Assembly (NCBI GenBank): GCA_963575745.1
Contig: CAUYUJ010020518.1
Coordinates: 64,001-128,000 of the forward strand
Reading direction: 5' to 3'
DNA: 64,000 nucleotides
DNA from: Prorocentrum cordatum
Taxonomy: Eukaryota > Sar > Dinophyceae > Prorocentrales > Prorocentraceae
How positions within the stretch are numbered: position 1 is the first letter of the stretch; the number at the start of each line of letters is the position of its first letter. The notes under the pieces were generated by a model. That model made no database searches, was not told the origin of the DNA, and was given only the letters and a program-made list of their open reading frames with translations. Positions 10,677-21,022 of the stretch are shown piece after piece. The translations under genes were made by a program, and so were the position numbers.

Positions 10677-10868
10677 AAGCTAGGGGCGCCTGCCGCTGCA
10701 TTGAGTAGATCCCCAGGCAAGGCCTCCCAGCTCCACCTGGCTTGCCCTCGCGGGACCTGGCCGGCGTGCCCTCGCGGGGCTGGGCCAGCTCGACAACTCT
10801 GCCGCCAGTGCTGTAATGGTGGCAGTCCGGGTTATTACAAAGCAACGAATCCGCCGACCCCTTGGTTA
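10677..10868. other. No gene recognised
   Basis: Short unique spacer with repeated CCCTCGCGGG words between a family A and a family C element. Confidence 0.4.
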
Positions 10869-11063
10869 GGAGGCAACTACTGGGAGGTTGGATCAAGGAG
10901 GATTAAGCCCCATTGGGGGGCTGTTACGCCAGAATGGGCCTCGGATCAAGCGGGATTAAGCCGGATTCAGCGGGAGAAAGCCGGATCAAGCGGGATGACG
11001 CCAGATTAAGCGGGATTTCGGACCAGGGCTAAATCAGAATTTGACCTCCCAGGAGTTGCATCC
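10869..11063. mobile_element. MITE family C, copy 1
   Basis: 195 bp. Terminal inverted repeats of 21 bp with three mismatches: GGAGGCAACTACTGGGAGGT at the left, GGATGCAACTCCTGGGAGGT on the other strand of the right end. The inside consists of reiterated GGATTAAGC/GGATCAAGC 9- to 10-mers. It matches 25449-25613 and 20834-21022. Confidence 0.75.
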
Positions 11064-11799
11064 GAACCTTGGGGTTTACGGCGTGTGAGACTGTCGCCCG
11101 CCCCCAGAAGCCTCCCCAGGGGGCCCGTCTGGCCAGTTTGGAGGGGGGGATCTGCAAAATTTGCTGGCGGCCCTGGTCGCCTCAGAAATAGCCCGGACGG
11201 CCTGCATGACTTCGGCATGCCTCTCAGGGGCTCCTCGACGAGCCCCAATGGCGCCACCCAGTCGTCCAGACATAGCTTCAAGACAGCCCTCGGAGCCTTC
11301 AAGTCGCCAACCGAGTGGTCCCAGAGGACCACTCGCGAGGGCCCCAACAAACCAACATCAACAAACTCCAAAACAAAAACCTGACGAAACTCGTTCAGAC
11401 GCCCTGCTCAGCGACTTGGCACAGGCCACGACTGGGTAGTCGAAGCCAATCTGGCGCCAATCTGGCAGGCCCAATCTGGCAAACGGGGGCAATCTGGCGA
11501 GGGAGCCAACGCGAATCCAGTCTGGCGGATCACCCAAATCGTCCAGCTTGGCCAGGCCAGATTGGCCCTTGGGGCCCAATCCAATCTGACAGTCTGGCCT
11601 TCGACTACCCAGCACGAGGCCTCGGGCCCCACAACCGCTCCACCGAAGCCCCATAGACCCAAGACGCTCCAAGGTGACTCCCTGAGGACCCCCGAGGGCC
11701 CCAGGAGGGGCCCAACAGCCAAACTCTGCACATTCCTACCAGCAAAAACAATGCATGTTTGGCAAACTCGTTCAGACGCCCTGCCCAGCGACCCTAGAC
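11064..11799. other. Degenerate short-word repeats, no gene
   Basis: 11440-11600 holds the 9-mer CAATCTGGC at least five times, plus its inverse GCCAGATTG. ACTCGTTCAGACGCCCTGC occurs at about 11390 and again at 11765, just before the next MITE. No reading frame looks real. Confidence 0.5.
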
Positions 11800-11993
11800 T
11801 TGTGGAGGCCACGACAATGGACACCCTAACAGTCCTATCTTTGAATTTAGAATGTGTTCAAATTGTCGGAAAAATGTTCTAAACATGGTTTAACCATGTT
11901 TTTTTTAACACGTTTACGACATGTTTAACACATGTTCTAGGCATCTGGAAATTATTTGGCAACATGCTTCCTCTCCATGGATCGTCCTCCAAA
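11800..11993. mobile_element. MITE family A, copy 3, with perfect 9-bp target duplication
   Basis: 194 bp from TTGTGGAGGCCACGACAATG to CGTCCTCCAAA. It is flanked on both sides by ACCCTAGAC (11791-11799 and 11994-12002). This copy defines the target-duplication length of family A. Nine base pairs is typical of Mutator-like DNA transposons, so a non-autonomous element of that kind is the best guess. Confidence 0.8.
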
Positions 11994-12594
11994 ACCCTAG
12001 ACGGGCCAAGAGGCCTCCAGGAGGGCCCCACGACGGCTACTGGCGGCCAAAGAGACGCCCAAGACAGTCCAGGAGAACCCCGAGATGGGCTCAAGGCCGC
12101 CCAAGATTGGCTCATGACGGCCCAACACAGGCCCCACCCAACCCAAAATGGCCCCGTTACGTCCCGCAAGGCGCCGCGGACGACCCTGTGAGGCCCCACG
12201 GATCTAGCCGACCCCGAGACGCTCCAAGAGACGCCCAAGACAGCCCAAGAGGACCCCGAGACGGCCTCAAGACCGCCCATCGACCATGGAAGTGACAGCG
12301 CCGATGCTGCACTTCACCTCTCAGGAGTTGCATCTTCAAGTACGCACGCACATCCGTGGCGCTTCGCCAGCGGGGGTCTGAGGGGGAGGGAACGGTGGGG
12401 GAGACTGGTTCCCGGGGGGGTGGAAGGCATCGACCTGGACTCGGCGATGCGTCGCAGATGCATCGGCAATAGGGCCCCGGTTTCGAAACCACACCTTCCT
12501 GGGCGGGGTGGGCCATCAGGCCCCCATCGGCGATGAACGGGCGTTGAGTCGTCGATGCGGCCCCGCACCATGAGCCTACATTTCCCCCCTCACT
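11994..12594. other. Degenerate repeats with a family C end fragment; no gene
   Basis: 12003-12290 is built from loosely repeated GCCCAAGA/CGGCCCCA words. 12296-12335 matches the right end of family C (GCCGATGCTG..CCTCTCAGGAGTTGCATC). 12441-12500 belongs to a dispersed motif GGCGATGCxTCGC..GATxxATCGGC..AGGGCCCC, also seen at 21588, 22127 and 26990. Confidence 0.5.
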
Positions 12595-12790
12595 CGGCGG
12601 CGAGCCTGGAGGGAAGTGAGAGGGGCGGGCCTTCTCAGAAGGCTCGGAGGTCCCCCGGCCTTCTGAACAGTTTTGGAAGCCTTCCCCGTAGACGCAAAAA
12701 CATTATCAGGAGGCGGGAGGGCTTATGACAAGCCCCGCCGACTTCTGCGAGGGCCTTCTCATTCTCACTTCCCCACCTCGCGCGCCATCG
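12595..12790. mobile_element. MITE family E, copy 2
   Basis: About 196 bp, with CGGCGGCGAGCCTGGAGGGA at the left and, on the other strand of the right end, ATGGCGCGCGAGGTGGGGAA. Both continue into GTGAGA and an AGAAGG-rich inside. More diverged than copy 1. Confidence 0.5.
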
Positions 12791-12939
12791 ACTCACCGAT
12801 GCCCCTGAGCACCACTCCTTGGCACCGAGGTGAGCCTGGCCAGGATCGGCGCAACTTTACATGTTCCTGCCATCGCTCGAACGTCCATTCCAAGTGCATG
12901 CCGGCCTCGTGCGAGACTCGTTTCGCAGGGGCGGCCCAG

Positions 12940-13149
12940 GATAATGGGCCTGTTTTCCACCACCACCACCACCATAAATTGGAGGGGGGAAGGAGGAGGA
13001 GGAGGAGGAGGAGGAGGAGGAGGAGGAGGAGGAGGAGGAGGAGGACCCCTTCTCCCTCCAACTTATTGTAAGTTGGAGGGGGGACGGAGGAGGAGAAGGA
13101 GGAGGAGGACCCCCTCCCCCTCCAACTTCTGGTGGAAACCAGGCCTATC
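12940..13149. mobile_element. TIR family G, copy 1, with GGA microsatellite core
   Basis: The left end reads GATAATGGGCCTGTTTTCCA followed by (CCA)n and TAAATTGGAGGGG. The right end on the other strand reads GATAGGCCTGGTTTCCACCA followed by GAAGTTGGAGGGG. Between them are (GGA)n runs and an internal TCCAACTTATTGTAAGTTGG palindrome. The element therefore carries or seeds the microsatellite. Related ends occur at 16767-16943 and 22361. Confidence 0.65.
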
Positions 13150-13365
13150 ACAGGATGCTCCCAGAGGGTCCACGCACGTTCTGGCGCTGGCCTCGCCGAG
13201 CGAAACAGACGCGCCCGAGCGATGCCACGTGCTTTTGTTGCACCCCGGCACAGGCCGGCGGCCTCCGCGCCCCATTCGCGAGGCATCCTCCAGCAGTATC
13301 CGGCCTGACCCCAAGGAAGGATAAAGCAGGAACGAAGCCCCGTCGGCCGCCGATACGTAAGGATA

Positions 13366-13461
13366 CATAAGGAACGAGAATAAGGAACGGTACCTAAGGA
13401 ACGATACCTAAGGAACGATACATAAGTAACGATACCTAAGGAACGATACATAAGGAACGAA
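13366..13461. repeat. 14-bp tandem repeat, about seven units
   Basis: Units of the form AAGGAACGATACxT, with small variations. Shorter AAGGAAC echoes occur at 51291-51320. Confidence 0.85.
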
Positions 13462-13706
13462 GCGCAGATCATTCTAAGGAGTCCGAGGGAATACCAGGAA
13501 GCTCGCCGCCAATAGGGTAGCGGAACGCATCCAAACCAGAGGAACGACCGAACCCCTTTTGAAAAGTAAGTGTTCCTTATTCAAGCCGGACCCTGTACGA
13601 CGGCCCCAGCGAGGGCCCCAAGAGGGCCCCACGACGGCCTCCAGGCGAGCCCGAGCACCACCGGGAGCGCCCAGGATCGGCGGCACTGGCCGGAGGCCAC
13701 TACGAT

Positions 13707-13896
13707 TGTGGATGCCATGACAATGGACACTCTAACAGTCCTATAATCGGATCAAAAATGTGTTTGAAATGTAAGAGAAATGTCCAGAAAATATCTAAAA
13801 CATGTGTTTTACAAGTGTAAAGCAGTTTAGACACATTTTCCAGACATCTGGAAATTATTTGGCAACATGATTCCTCTCAACTGATCGCCCTCCACA
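13707..13896. mobile_element. MITE family A, copy 4
   Basis: 190 bp from TGTGGATGCCATGACAATGG to GCCCTCCACA. ACGAT lies directly at both edges (13702-13706 and 13897-13901), shorter than the 9 bp seen for copies 3 and 7. Confidence 0.7.
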
Positions 13897-15249
13897 ACGA
13901 TAGGCACGCCCGAGCGATGCCAAGTCTTGCATTTCTGCCCCGCCACGGGTCGGCCTGCCACCACGCCGCGTGCCGCACGCTGTGCGGCGCCCGCGCCGCA
14001 CCTGTGTGACGCCTCGCGCCGCCGCCTCCCCCGACGCAGGGGCAGCTCTCCGCGCCCAGGGCCGCGAGGCGAAGCCTCCTCACGGCGGGCGCCTCCCCTA
14101 CACAAAGGGTTAAGAAACTTCTGGTGACGACGGGTTTTACGTACAAGTTTAACTAGAGGTGAACCCCGTCAACGTAGCATTGAGTACACATACAATTACC
14201 GGTAACATTAACGTCCAGTTAAAAATGCCTCACCCAAACACCCGTCCTTACGGCGGGCTCCTAAGGTAACATTGGTTACGCGCCGTCGCCGCGTGTATTC
14301 AATGCGCGGCGGGCGCCTCCCCCGGCGCCTCTCGGGGACTCCGCCCGGGTCTCTACGAAACCTCGGCTGACCACCCCTAGCTGCACGACGACGAACCGGC
14401 TGGCTGGAGGATCTCGCAGCGAGAGCACTGTCCCACACAACCCCGCACCCTGGAAGCTTGCAAAAACTCGTTGGCTGAGTTCGCCACTCAAATGGCAGAC
14501 GGCTCAACGGGTCGGGTTGTTGCCGGGACCGTGTAGAAGACACATCGTGGCCTCCTCGTCTTGAGCTACAACATGCAGTATGCTGATGTGTTCCAATAAT
14601 GCAATGTTCCAAGGCGCTGGTATTACCAGACACAACCCTGAACGCATCGCAATCAGAAGAAAACGCTGTGCATGTTGCATCCTGGGTTATGCTCGAGTCT
14701 CTTGGAAGCATTACGCGGCTGCCAACATCCCATCTCAAGCAAGGCTGGCTCGGCCTGAACACCCTGAACACTTTGAGCAGTGCCGCCGTGAAGTCCTCTC
14801 ATCAGAGCGTGAAAACCGAACATAACTTCAACGTCACAACACGATGATGTGCACTACGTTTGACACGCCCGCAAACGGTACAGAAAAAAGGCACGATGCA
14901 CAAGGGCGAATGTTGTCCAAAGCCGACAGTGGCCGCTGTTGCGCAGGCATGTGTTTCAAATGGACAACGTCTGCGGCGGCACCAAAAGCTATTCCTGTTG
15001 GTGAGCCAGGGGCGCTGATGTGCCTGGCACTGCGTTGCTTTTCTTTTGAATTGCTTTGCACTGCGTGGCATTTCTGTGCATTGCTCGGCAACCCAGGGAC
15101 GCCTCATGTCTGAAAACAAAGAAGACCAAGTGACAAGGGGAGACCGTGGAACTGATAAAAACTTGCCTTTCAACCTTTTTGAAATCAAATATCCTGGCGA
15201 AGATTCAACCATCTGCAGTTGCGAGTATCGACGTTGTGAATATCGCCTA
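13897..15249. other. No gene recognised
   Basis: Mixed-composition DNA. 14905-15005 resembles 16965-17055 at low identity (AATGTTG..CC..CCGACAG/CAACAG..CGCTGTTG), a decayed dispersed repeat. Apparent open frames have no motif. Confidence 0.4.
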
Positions 15250-15870
15250 CGGTGGAGCTCCCTATGTGGACACGAAACGTGCGAGGGGCGTTCCGAGATG
15301 GGTGGGACGGCCGCATGTGGAAATGGCCACTGGGGTCTTCGGTGGAGCTCCCATGGGGTCACGAAACGTGTCAGGCGTGGGCGAAAGGGGTGGGGCGGCC
15401 GCATGTGGATATGGCCAATGGGGCCTTCGTTGGAGCTCCCCATAAGACCACGAAACGTATGAGGGCTGCGCCGTGTTTGGCAGGGCGGTCGCATGTGGAC
15501 ACCGCCACTGCGGCCTTCAGTGGAGCTCCCTATGGGGTCACGAAACGTGCGAGGGGCGTTCCGAAATGGGTTGGGCGGCCCCATGTGGACATGACCACTG
15601 GGGCCTTCGTTGGGGCTCCCCATGGCCACGAGACGTGTCAGGGCTTGGCCGTTATGGTCGAGGCGGCCGCATGTGGACACCGCCAGGAGGAGGCGGAGGA
15701 GGAGGAGGAGGAGCAGGAGCAGAGGGAGAATGAGGAGGAGGAGAGGGAGAGGGAGGAGAGGGAGGAGAGGGAGGAGGAGGAGGAGGAGGAGGAGGAGGAG
15801 GAGGAGGCAAACGTGCGAGGGACGTGCCGCAACGAGCGGGGCGGCCGCATGTGGACATGGCCGCTCGGGC
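15250..15870. repeat. 90-bp minisatellite interrupted by a GGA microsatellite
   Basis: At least five units start with GGTGGAGCTCCC-like sequence, at about 15250, 15340, 15428, 15518 and 15608. Each carries CACGAAACGTGxxAGGG and GCGGCCGCATGTGGA. The sixth is split by a GGA/GAG tract at 15685-15805 and resumes with ACGTGCGAGGGACGTGCC. Because 90 is divisible by three, the array keeps frames open on both strands and gives a 30-residue periodic translation. I see no sign that it is translated. Confidence 0.9.
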
Positions 15871-16062
15871 CTGCGAAAGTGAAGGCGCCCAGAGAGGGCT
15901 CCAAGACGACCCCCGAGAGGACCCCGAGAAGCAAGAACCGTCGAAATCCAAGGGGGAAACATTCATGTTGAGCACGTTCGCGTTTGACTGTCTTGACAGC
16001 GTCCAAGACGGATCAAGGGGCTCCAGAGATCGCTCCCAGACGCCCCAAAAAGCCCTCATGAT

Positions 16063-16213
16063 TTGTGGATGCCACGACAATGGAAACCCTAACAACCCTA
16101 TCATCTAATTAAACATGTGTTTAAAATGTCGGAGCATGTCCTAAAGGTGCCTTAAACATGTTTTTTACATGTGTTTACATGTTTTTACATGTTTCCATTG
16201 ATCGTCCTCCACA
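16063..16213. mobile_element. MITE family A, copy 5 (short)
   Basis: 151 bp from TTGTGGATGCCACGACAATG to GTCCTCCACA, with a deletion in the middle relative to other copies. Candidate 9-bp target duplication: CCTCATGAT (16054-16062) and ACCCATGAT (16214-16222), 7 of 9 identical. Confidence 0.7.
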
Positions 16214-16411
16214 ACCCATGATGGCCGAAGAGGGTCCAAAGACGGCCCACGAGGAGTCCAAGATGGACCAAGAGAGCCCAAATAGGGCCCCAAGAGGGGC
16301 CCAAGAGCGGTAACTCGAACCGACAGTGCGAGCCCTCCGCCCCAAGAGGGCCCCCGAGACCGCCAGCAGGCGCCCAAGAAACTCCCAAGAGGCCCAGGAG
16401 AGCTCCAAACC

Positions 16412-16546
16412 ATACACCACCACCAGCCCTGGGCAGGCCCATCCTGGGCCCCAGACTGGTGTACGGGCTCTCCTGGCCCAGGCCTGGAGGTCTGTACACC
16501 AGTCGAGGGCCCAGGATGCACCTGGCCAGGGCTGGTGGTGGTGTAT
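16412..16546. repeat. 135-bp near-perfect inverted repeat (hairpin)
   Basis: The left arm from 16412 begins ATACACCACCACCAGCCCTG. The right arm ending at 16546, read on the other strand, begins ATACACCACCACCAGCCCTG too. The arms stay alignable for about 55 bp, through CATCCTGGGCCC and GACTGGTGTAC, with a short loop at about 16468-16490. It could be a foldback element or a hairpin RNA source. No flanking duplication is clear. Confidence 0.8.
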
Positions 16547-16766
16547 TGTTGGCGTCCCTCCGAAGGCCCGAAGAGGCCCCCCAAGGAGGCCCCCAGAGGG
16601 TCCCCAGGAAACTCCAGAGGGAGTCACTTGCAGACGTCATCCCCTCTCCTGGGGGCCGGCGGAGTAGCGTAAACCTCTCGAGTCCGTCCGCCCACCGGGC
16701 TGAAGGGCGCGTGAGTTTGGACGCGCGAAAGGGGTACGAACAAAAATGAGCACAGTTGGTGAGCTT

Positions 16767-16836
16767 GTGTTCCACCACCACCGCTATGAGTAGGAGGGGG
16801 AGGGGGTCCTCCTCCTCCTCCTCCTCCTCCTCCTCC

Positions 16837-16871
<35 letters not shown>

Positions 16872-16943
16872 CTCATCCACCACCTCCTTCCCCCCTCCAA
16901 CTTATGGTGGTGGTGTGGTGGTTGTGGGAAAAAAAGCCTATCA
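16767..16943. mobile_element. TIR family G, copy 2, with TCC microsatellite core
   Basis: The left end is GTTCCACCACCACCGCTATG followed by AGTAGGAGGGGGAGG. The right end on the other strand is a GGCTTTTTTTCCCACAACCA stretch, then CCACC and ATAAGTTGGAGGGGGG. The core is (TCC)n at 16818-16880. Confidence 0.55.
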
Positions 16944-17084
16944 GCAATGCCAAACAACAAATGTTGCCCCACACCAACAGAGGTCGCTGTTGGGCAGACG
17001 GTCGTCTGTCTCAAACGGACACAGGCCGCGGCGTCACCGACAGCGGGTCCTGTTCAAAATCAACAAGAACTGCTGTAGGGCATT

Positions 17085-18690
17085 GTACCCATTCTTTTCG
17101 TACCCATTTCGTTCGTGCCGAATGAGATGTGACCGTGAGGGCTCTCCACAAGGCTTTCGCCCCCGCCCTCGCCCCCAACCGGCCCCCCCGAGGCCTCCGC
17201 CACTCCCCCGCCCGGCTGCGGCAGTCGCCCTTCTCGAGCCTCGAGACGGCTTCAAGATGGCCTCCATCGCATCGCATCCCATCGCCAGCGGCACGGAAGC
17301 TGTCTGAACTATCGCGGGGCGCCTTCACACCTCGTGGCAAGCATCTGGGCGCCTGCTGCTGAAAGCTGTGGCAGACGACATCCATGACGAGTTCGATTTT
17401 CAGATCCTTCTCGAGTCGTTTTTTGGACGCATGGTGGCTCCATCTCGACCCCGTCGGGGCCCTGCCTTGGCCTCCAACACTACCTTCTGGGGCCCTCAAG
17501 AACGCCTCTTGGGCCCAACGACGCGCACAAACAGGAAACTCAAAAGTTACTGCAAAACCCCACGGATGTTTCATGACGTTCGCCTCCCCAGGGGGTCGCG
17601 CTCGGCGACCAATTTCAGCCGACTTCGGGCTCAATTTGGGCCCCACAGCGCGGCCCAGACTGGCCTGGATCCCGGCCTAACGCGGGGTTGTTCGCGCCTG
17701 GGCCGCCTGGAGGCCCCCCCAAGCTGCCTCGGGGCCTTCTTGGACGTTGTTCGGGCCTTTTCCGGGCCCTCTTCGGCCTTTGGTGGCGCCTTTAGGGCCG
17801 TTTGCGGGCCGTCTTCGGCTGATATTAGGGATGCTATGCAATTTCAGGCCCCCTGCTGTGGATAGAAGGACATGAGAGCCACCGTCCATATCGCTGGTCC
17901 GTTGGTAGCTGACGGCCTGCAACAAATTCATCACCGATGAACCACATGGGTTCCCTGACCCCTCGTATGATTCTTAGGCCCTGAGTGGCGTAGTTTGGGC
18001 CGTTTGCCAACGGAACAACAATCTGGACTCCAATCTGGACAACCATCGAGGCAACCTATGTATCGATCTTGCTACAACCCGATGATTCTCATTACCAATC
18101 CATCGGGACAACTATCGGGATCACCTTCGGAACCGCCAATCGGTTGGCACCACCATCGAGAGAACCATCGGGGCAAATGTGTCGTCGCTTCGGCCATCCT
18201 CCTTATTTTCGGAACGTTTGCATTACATCTTAGACCTGGTTTCGACTTTTCTGGCGAAAACTGAATTGGGCCGATCGGTCTCTGTAAGGCGCGTGCGAGA
18301 CTTACCTGTGAAAGCTCTCTGCAAGGCTTCAGCCCCTCCCCCCGTGTCCCCCATCTCCCTCCCCCAGGCCTGCACCACTCCACCGCCGGGCTGCGGCACA
18401 GACCCCTCTCGGGTCCCAAAACGGCTTCCTCACATCGCTCTCATTACGCTTGCAACCCGCGCTTTGGCTCAACTTGGGCCATTTACGGAGGCCTCTCTCG
18501 GCCTGTCGAACGGATTCCGGGAGCCCTCAAAAACGCCTCGTGGGCCAAACTACCCGCGGGAAATTCAAACATATCGCAAGAACCATGTGTGTTTGATGAC
18601 TTGTGCCTTGCCAAGGCTGGGCGCTTACATTCGGACCCGTGTAGGATATTTCTCGGGCCGTTTTTGGATGGCTTTGGGCAGTGTTCTGCT
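17085..18690. repeat. Diverged direct segmental duplication
   Basis: 17130-17660 and 18290-18690 align in the same order. Shared blocks are CTCTxCAxAAGGCTT..GCCCC, CCCCGxxCGGGCTGCGGCA, GGCCCTCAAxAACGCCTC, TGGGCC..AC and GAAAxTCAAA. Spacing is about 1.15 kb. 18000-18170 holds short CCATCGxG/CAATCTGGAC repeats. No gene recognised. Confidence 0.5.
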
Positions 18691-20115
18691 TTCTCTGGGG
18701 CTCATGCTGCGGATAGGGAGCCAGAATCAGCACAGCCAACGTCCACATCACTAACCCGTGAGTGTTGATGATGGGCCAACAACCAACCTACCGAACAAAC
18801 ACCCATCGGCCACACGGCATACCTGATCCCACTCGGGGATGGGACGGAGGAGACATAGAGCGCAAGAACACATTGAAAACACAACTCTTAGGGGACACTT
18901 CCCTCGCTTTCGCAGTACATCCCCAGGACGAAAAATGTGCCCATTCGGGCCAGGATATGATGCCTTGAGCTCGTGCGCTGGCGAGCACTAAGTAAACCTT
19001 CGCGGACCCAGCGAATGTGGTGCGGACCTGGATGTTGCTTGGATTTGTGCTGCGATGGATATGATGCCCGTCCTGTATTTACGCGGATCTGCCTTACACC
19101 CTGTTAAAGTTGTACTATGCAATTGAATCAAGTGACGGACGAGAATCGGATCCGTGGCATTGAAGCCCGCCGCTGTTGAGATGCGGAGGGAAAAAGTGTG
19201 GTTACGAACTGTCACAGACAGGTCGGGCGTCGTTTCACGGCCCCACCAACCCTCCCCGCACGCAGGCCGCGCCCTACAAGAACACATCCCTCATCGTCCT
19301 TGGCTGCTGCAAACATCTTGTCCAGACGCCTTACGTCCGTCAGCGCCGATGCTCTTTCGCCAACCGCTTGTCGCCGCTGGCGCCTCGAGAAGAAAAACCT
19401 TTGGTCCTGCGCAAGTGCGTTTTCGGCCTGCGTCCCCTGGCCCAGTGCGCGGCGCGTGCGCCGTCGTCGCGAGTCCTGCATGCCCACTTTTTCAAAACGC
19501 GACCGCCTGGGTCCCGCCGACGACCGAGCACGCGGAGTGAGGGTAGTATTTGTTTGCAAAGGCGGCCGCGTTGGTGCCGCCGCCAAACGAGTACATGGAG
19601 GGTGGGCGTTAGCATGTTGAACACATGAATGCCAACCGGGGAACCATAAGGATTTCGTCCGTTGTGGCTCTCGTTTGAAACGTCCCGACTGGGTGTGCGT
19701 TTGAAGGCTCAAGTCCGCCACCCTGATCCTCGCGCGCACGGCTGGCGGCTGACACTGCTCGCCCAGGCCGAGCACGCGAGGGCGCCACCACGACTCCAGA
19801 CCCACGGCACGGACTTTTGCGAGGACGCCTCGAGCGGGAGCTCCAGAGCGTGCGTCGCGAGCAGAATGGAAGCGAGGCGTGGCAGATCGGCGCTGCGACA
19901 GCAGGCGAGCCCGAGGGCCCCAACGCCCAGCACTGCCACCCCGCCGCTGTGCCGTCGGGCGGTGAGCGCGCCGCGCCGCAGATAAGAAAGCTTCACAGAA
20001 AGGGACCCCCCGGGAGCCCGAGGGGAAGACCAGCCGGCGCAGGCCTCGCTCCCACCGGCCTGGGGACAAAAAAACGAACCGGAGCTGATATCGGTCTTCG
20101 TCGCCGTTCGTTTCG
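18691..20115. other. No gene recognised
   Basis: Mixed composition. The long minus-strand open frame at 19212-20069 is Arg/Pro/Ala-rich in every phase and carries no motif. I treat it as chance. Confidence 0.4.
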
Positions 20116-20329
20116 GAGCCTGTTTTTTTTAGACTCTGGCAAATTTACTTGCATGGACGGGGGGGGGGGGGACTGAGCCTGAAGCAAGCCCGGGGGGGGG
20201 GGCGCGGAAATCACGCAAGTCGAAAGGCACTTGCACGCTAGTATTCGCTTGAAGAGGGGCGAGGGGGGGGGGGGGAGGGCGAACGCCATGCAAGTAAACT
20301 TGCCTGAATCCAATAAAAAAAACAGGCTC
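20116..20329. mobile_element. Foldback/MITE element H with about 48-bp inverted repeats
   Basis: The left end is GAGCCTGTTTTTTTTAGA then CTGGCAAATTTACTTGCATG. The right end on the other strand is GAGCCTGTTTTTTTTATTGG then CAGGCAAGTTTACTTGCATG. The middle has G-runs (20160-20171, 20191-20200, 20264-20275). The flanks CGTTCGTTTC and TCGTTCGTGTC suggest a short direct repeat. Confidence 0.75.
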
Positions 20330-20389
20330 TCGTCCCCATGTCGTTCGTGTCCATTCTTGGCACTTGCCCGGGTCTGCCGTGAGTTCGAG

Positions 20390-20572
20390 GATCGTTTCAC
20401 AGACCCCCATGCCCAGCGGCGTGGCCTGGGCCCCACGGGCCGATTTACACACCTGGATGGGGATACAGGTCGTTCCCTTCGGGTTTCGAGGGGTGTATCC
20501 CCAACTGGGGTGGCAATTTGGTGGGGGTCTCGAAGGGGATGGGGATGGGGATGGGGATTGGCTTAACCATAC
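20390..20572. mobile_element. MITE family D, copy 2 (diverged)
   Basis: Matches 9639-9823 over its length. It shares CAGCGGCGTGGCCTGGGCCC, GATGGGGATACAG, CGAGGGGTxxATCCCC and GGTGGGGGTCTCGAA. The terminal inverted repeats have decayed, mostly on the left. Confidence 0.7.
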
Positions 20573-20833
20573 CGACGTGAATTGGCGCTGGAACGCAGCA
20601 TTCAAAGGTAGGGGGCAGCGGGCGGAGGAGCCGGCTCCTTGGCGAGGCGGTCCGTGAGGAGCACGTCGTACACGTCCCTGTCGACGGCCTCCCTCCCCCG
20701 GACACGCCCTCGGGATCGAGTGGAACACGCTCCCTCCCTGGCGGCCTGCGACCACTCTCGAGGCCCAGTGCGGGAGACCTGGTGCACAGGGCGCGACACG
20801 GACGGAGCACGGGCTGAATGAAGAGGTCGGCTA
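20573..20833. other. No gene recognised
   Basis: GC-rich spacer between a family D and a family C element. Confidence 0.35.
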
Positions 20834-21022
20834 GGAAGCAATTCCTGGAGGCCTTCGCAAGAACGATTGAGGGCTAGGAAGCCAGATTGAAGGATCATGA
20901 AGCCAAATGGGCCAAGATATCTGAGTTTGAGCCAGATTAGAAGGGACTAAGCTGGATTAGGTCGGTTTCGGCCGCGGAGATACTACAGCCGATGCTGAAT
21001 GTAACCTCCCAGGAATTGCACC
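20834..21022. mobile_element. MITE family C, copy 3
   Basis: 189 bp. The left end GGAAGCAATTCCTGGAGGCC pairs with GGTGCAATTCCTGGGAGGTT on the other strand of the right end. The inside has GGATTAGG/GCCAGATTAG units, more diverged than the 9-mers of copies 1 and 2. Confidence 0.65.

Noticed and set aside
14802-15962. 386-codon minus-strand open frame
   Set aside because: Driven by the 90-bp minisatellite (a multiple of three) and the GGA tract. Nothing protein-like outside the repeat.
19212-20069. 285-codon minus-strand open frame
   Set aside because: Arg/Ala/Pro-rich, no motif, no codon bias and no exon signals. Likely chance in GC-rich DNA.
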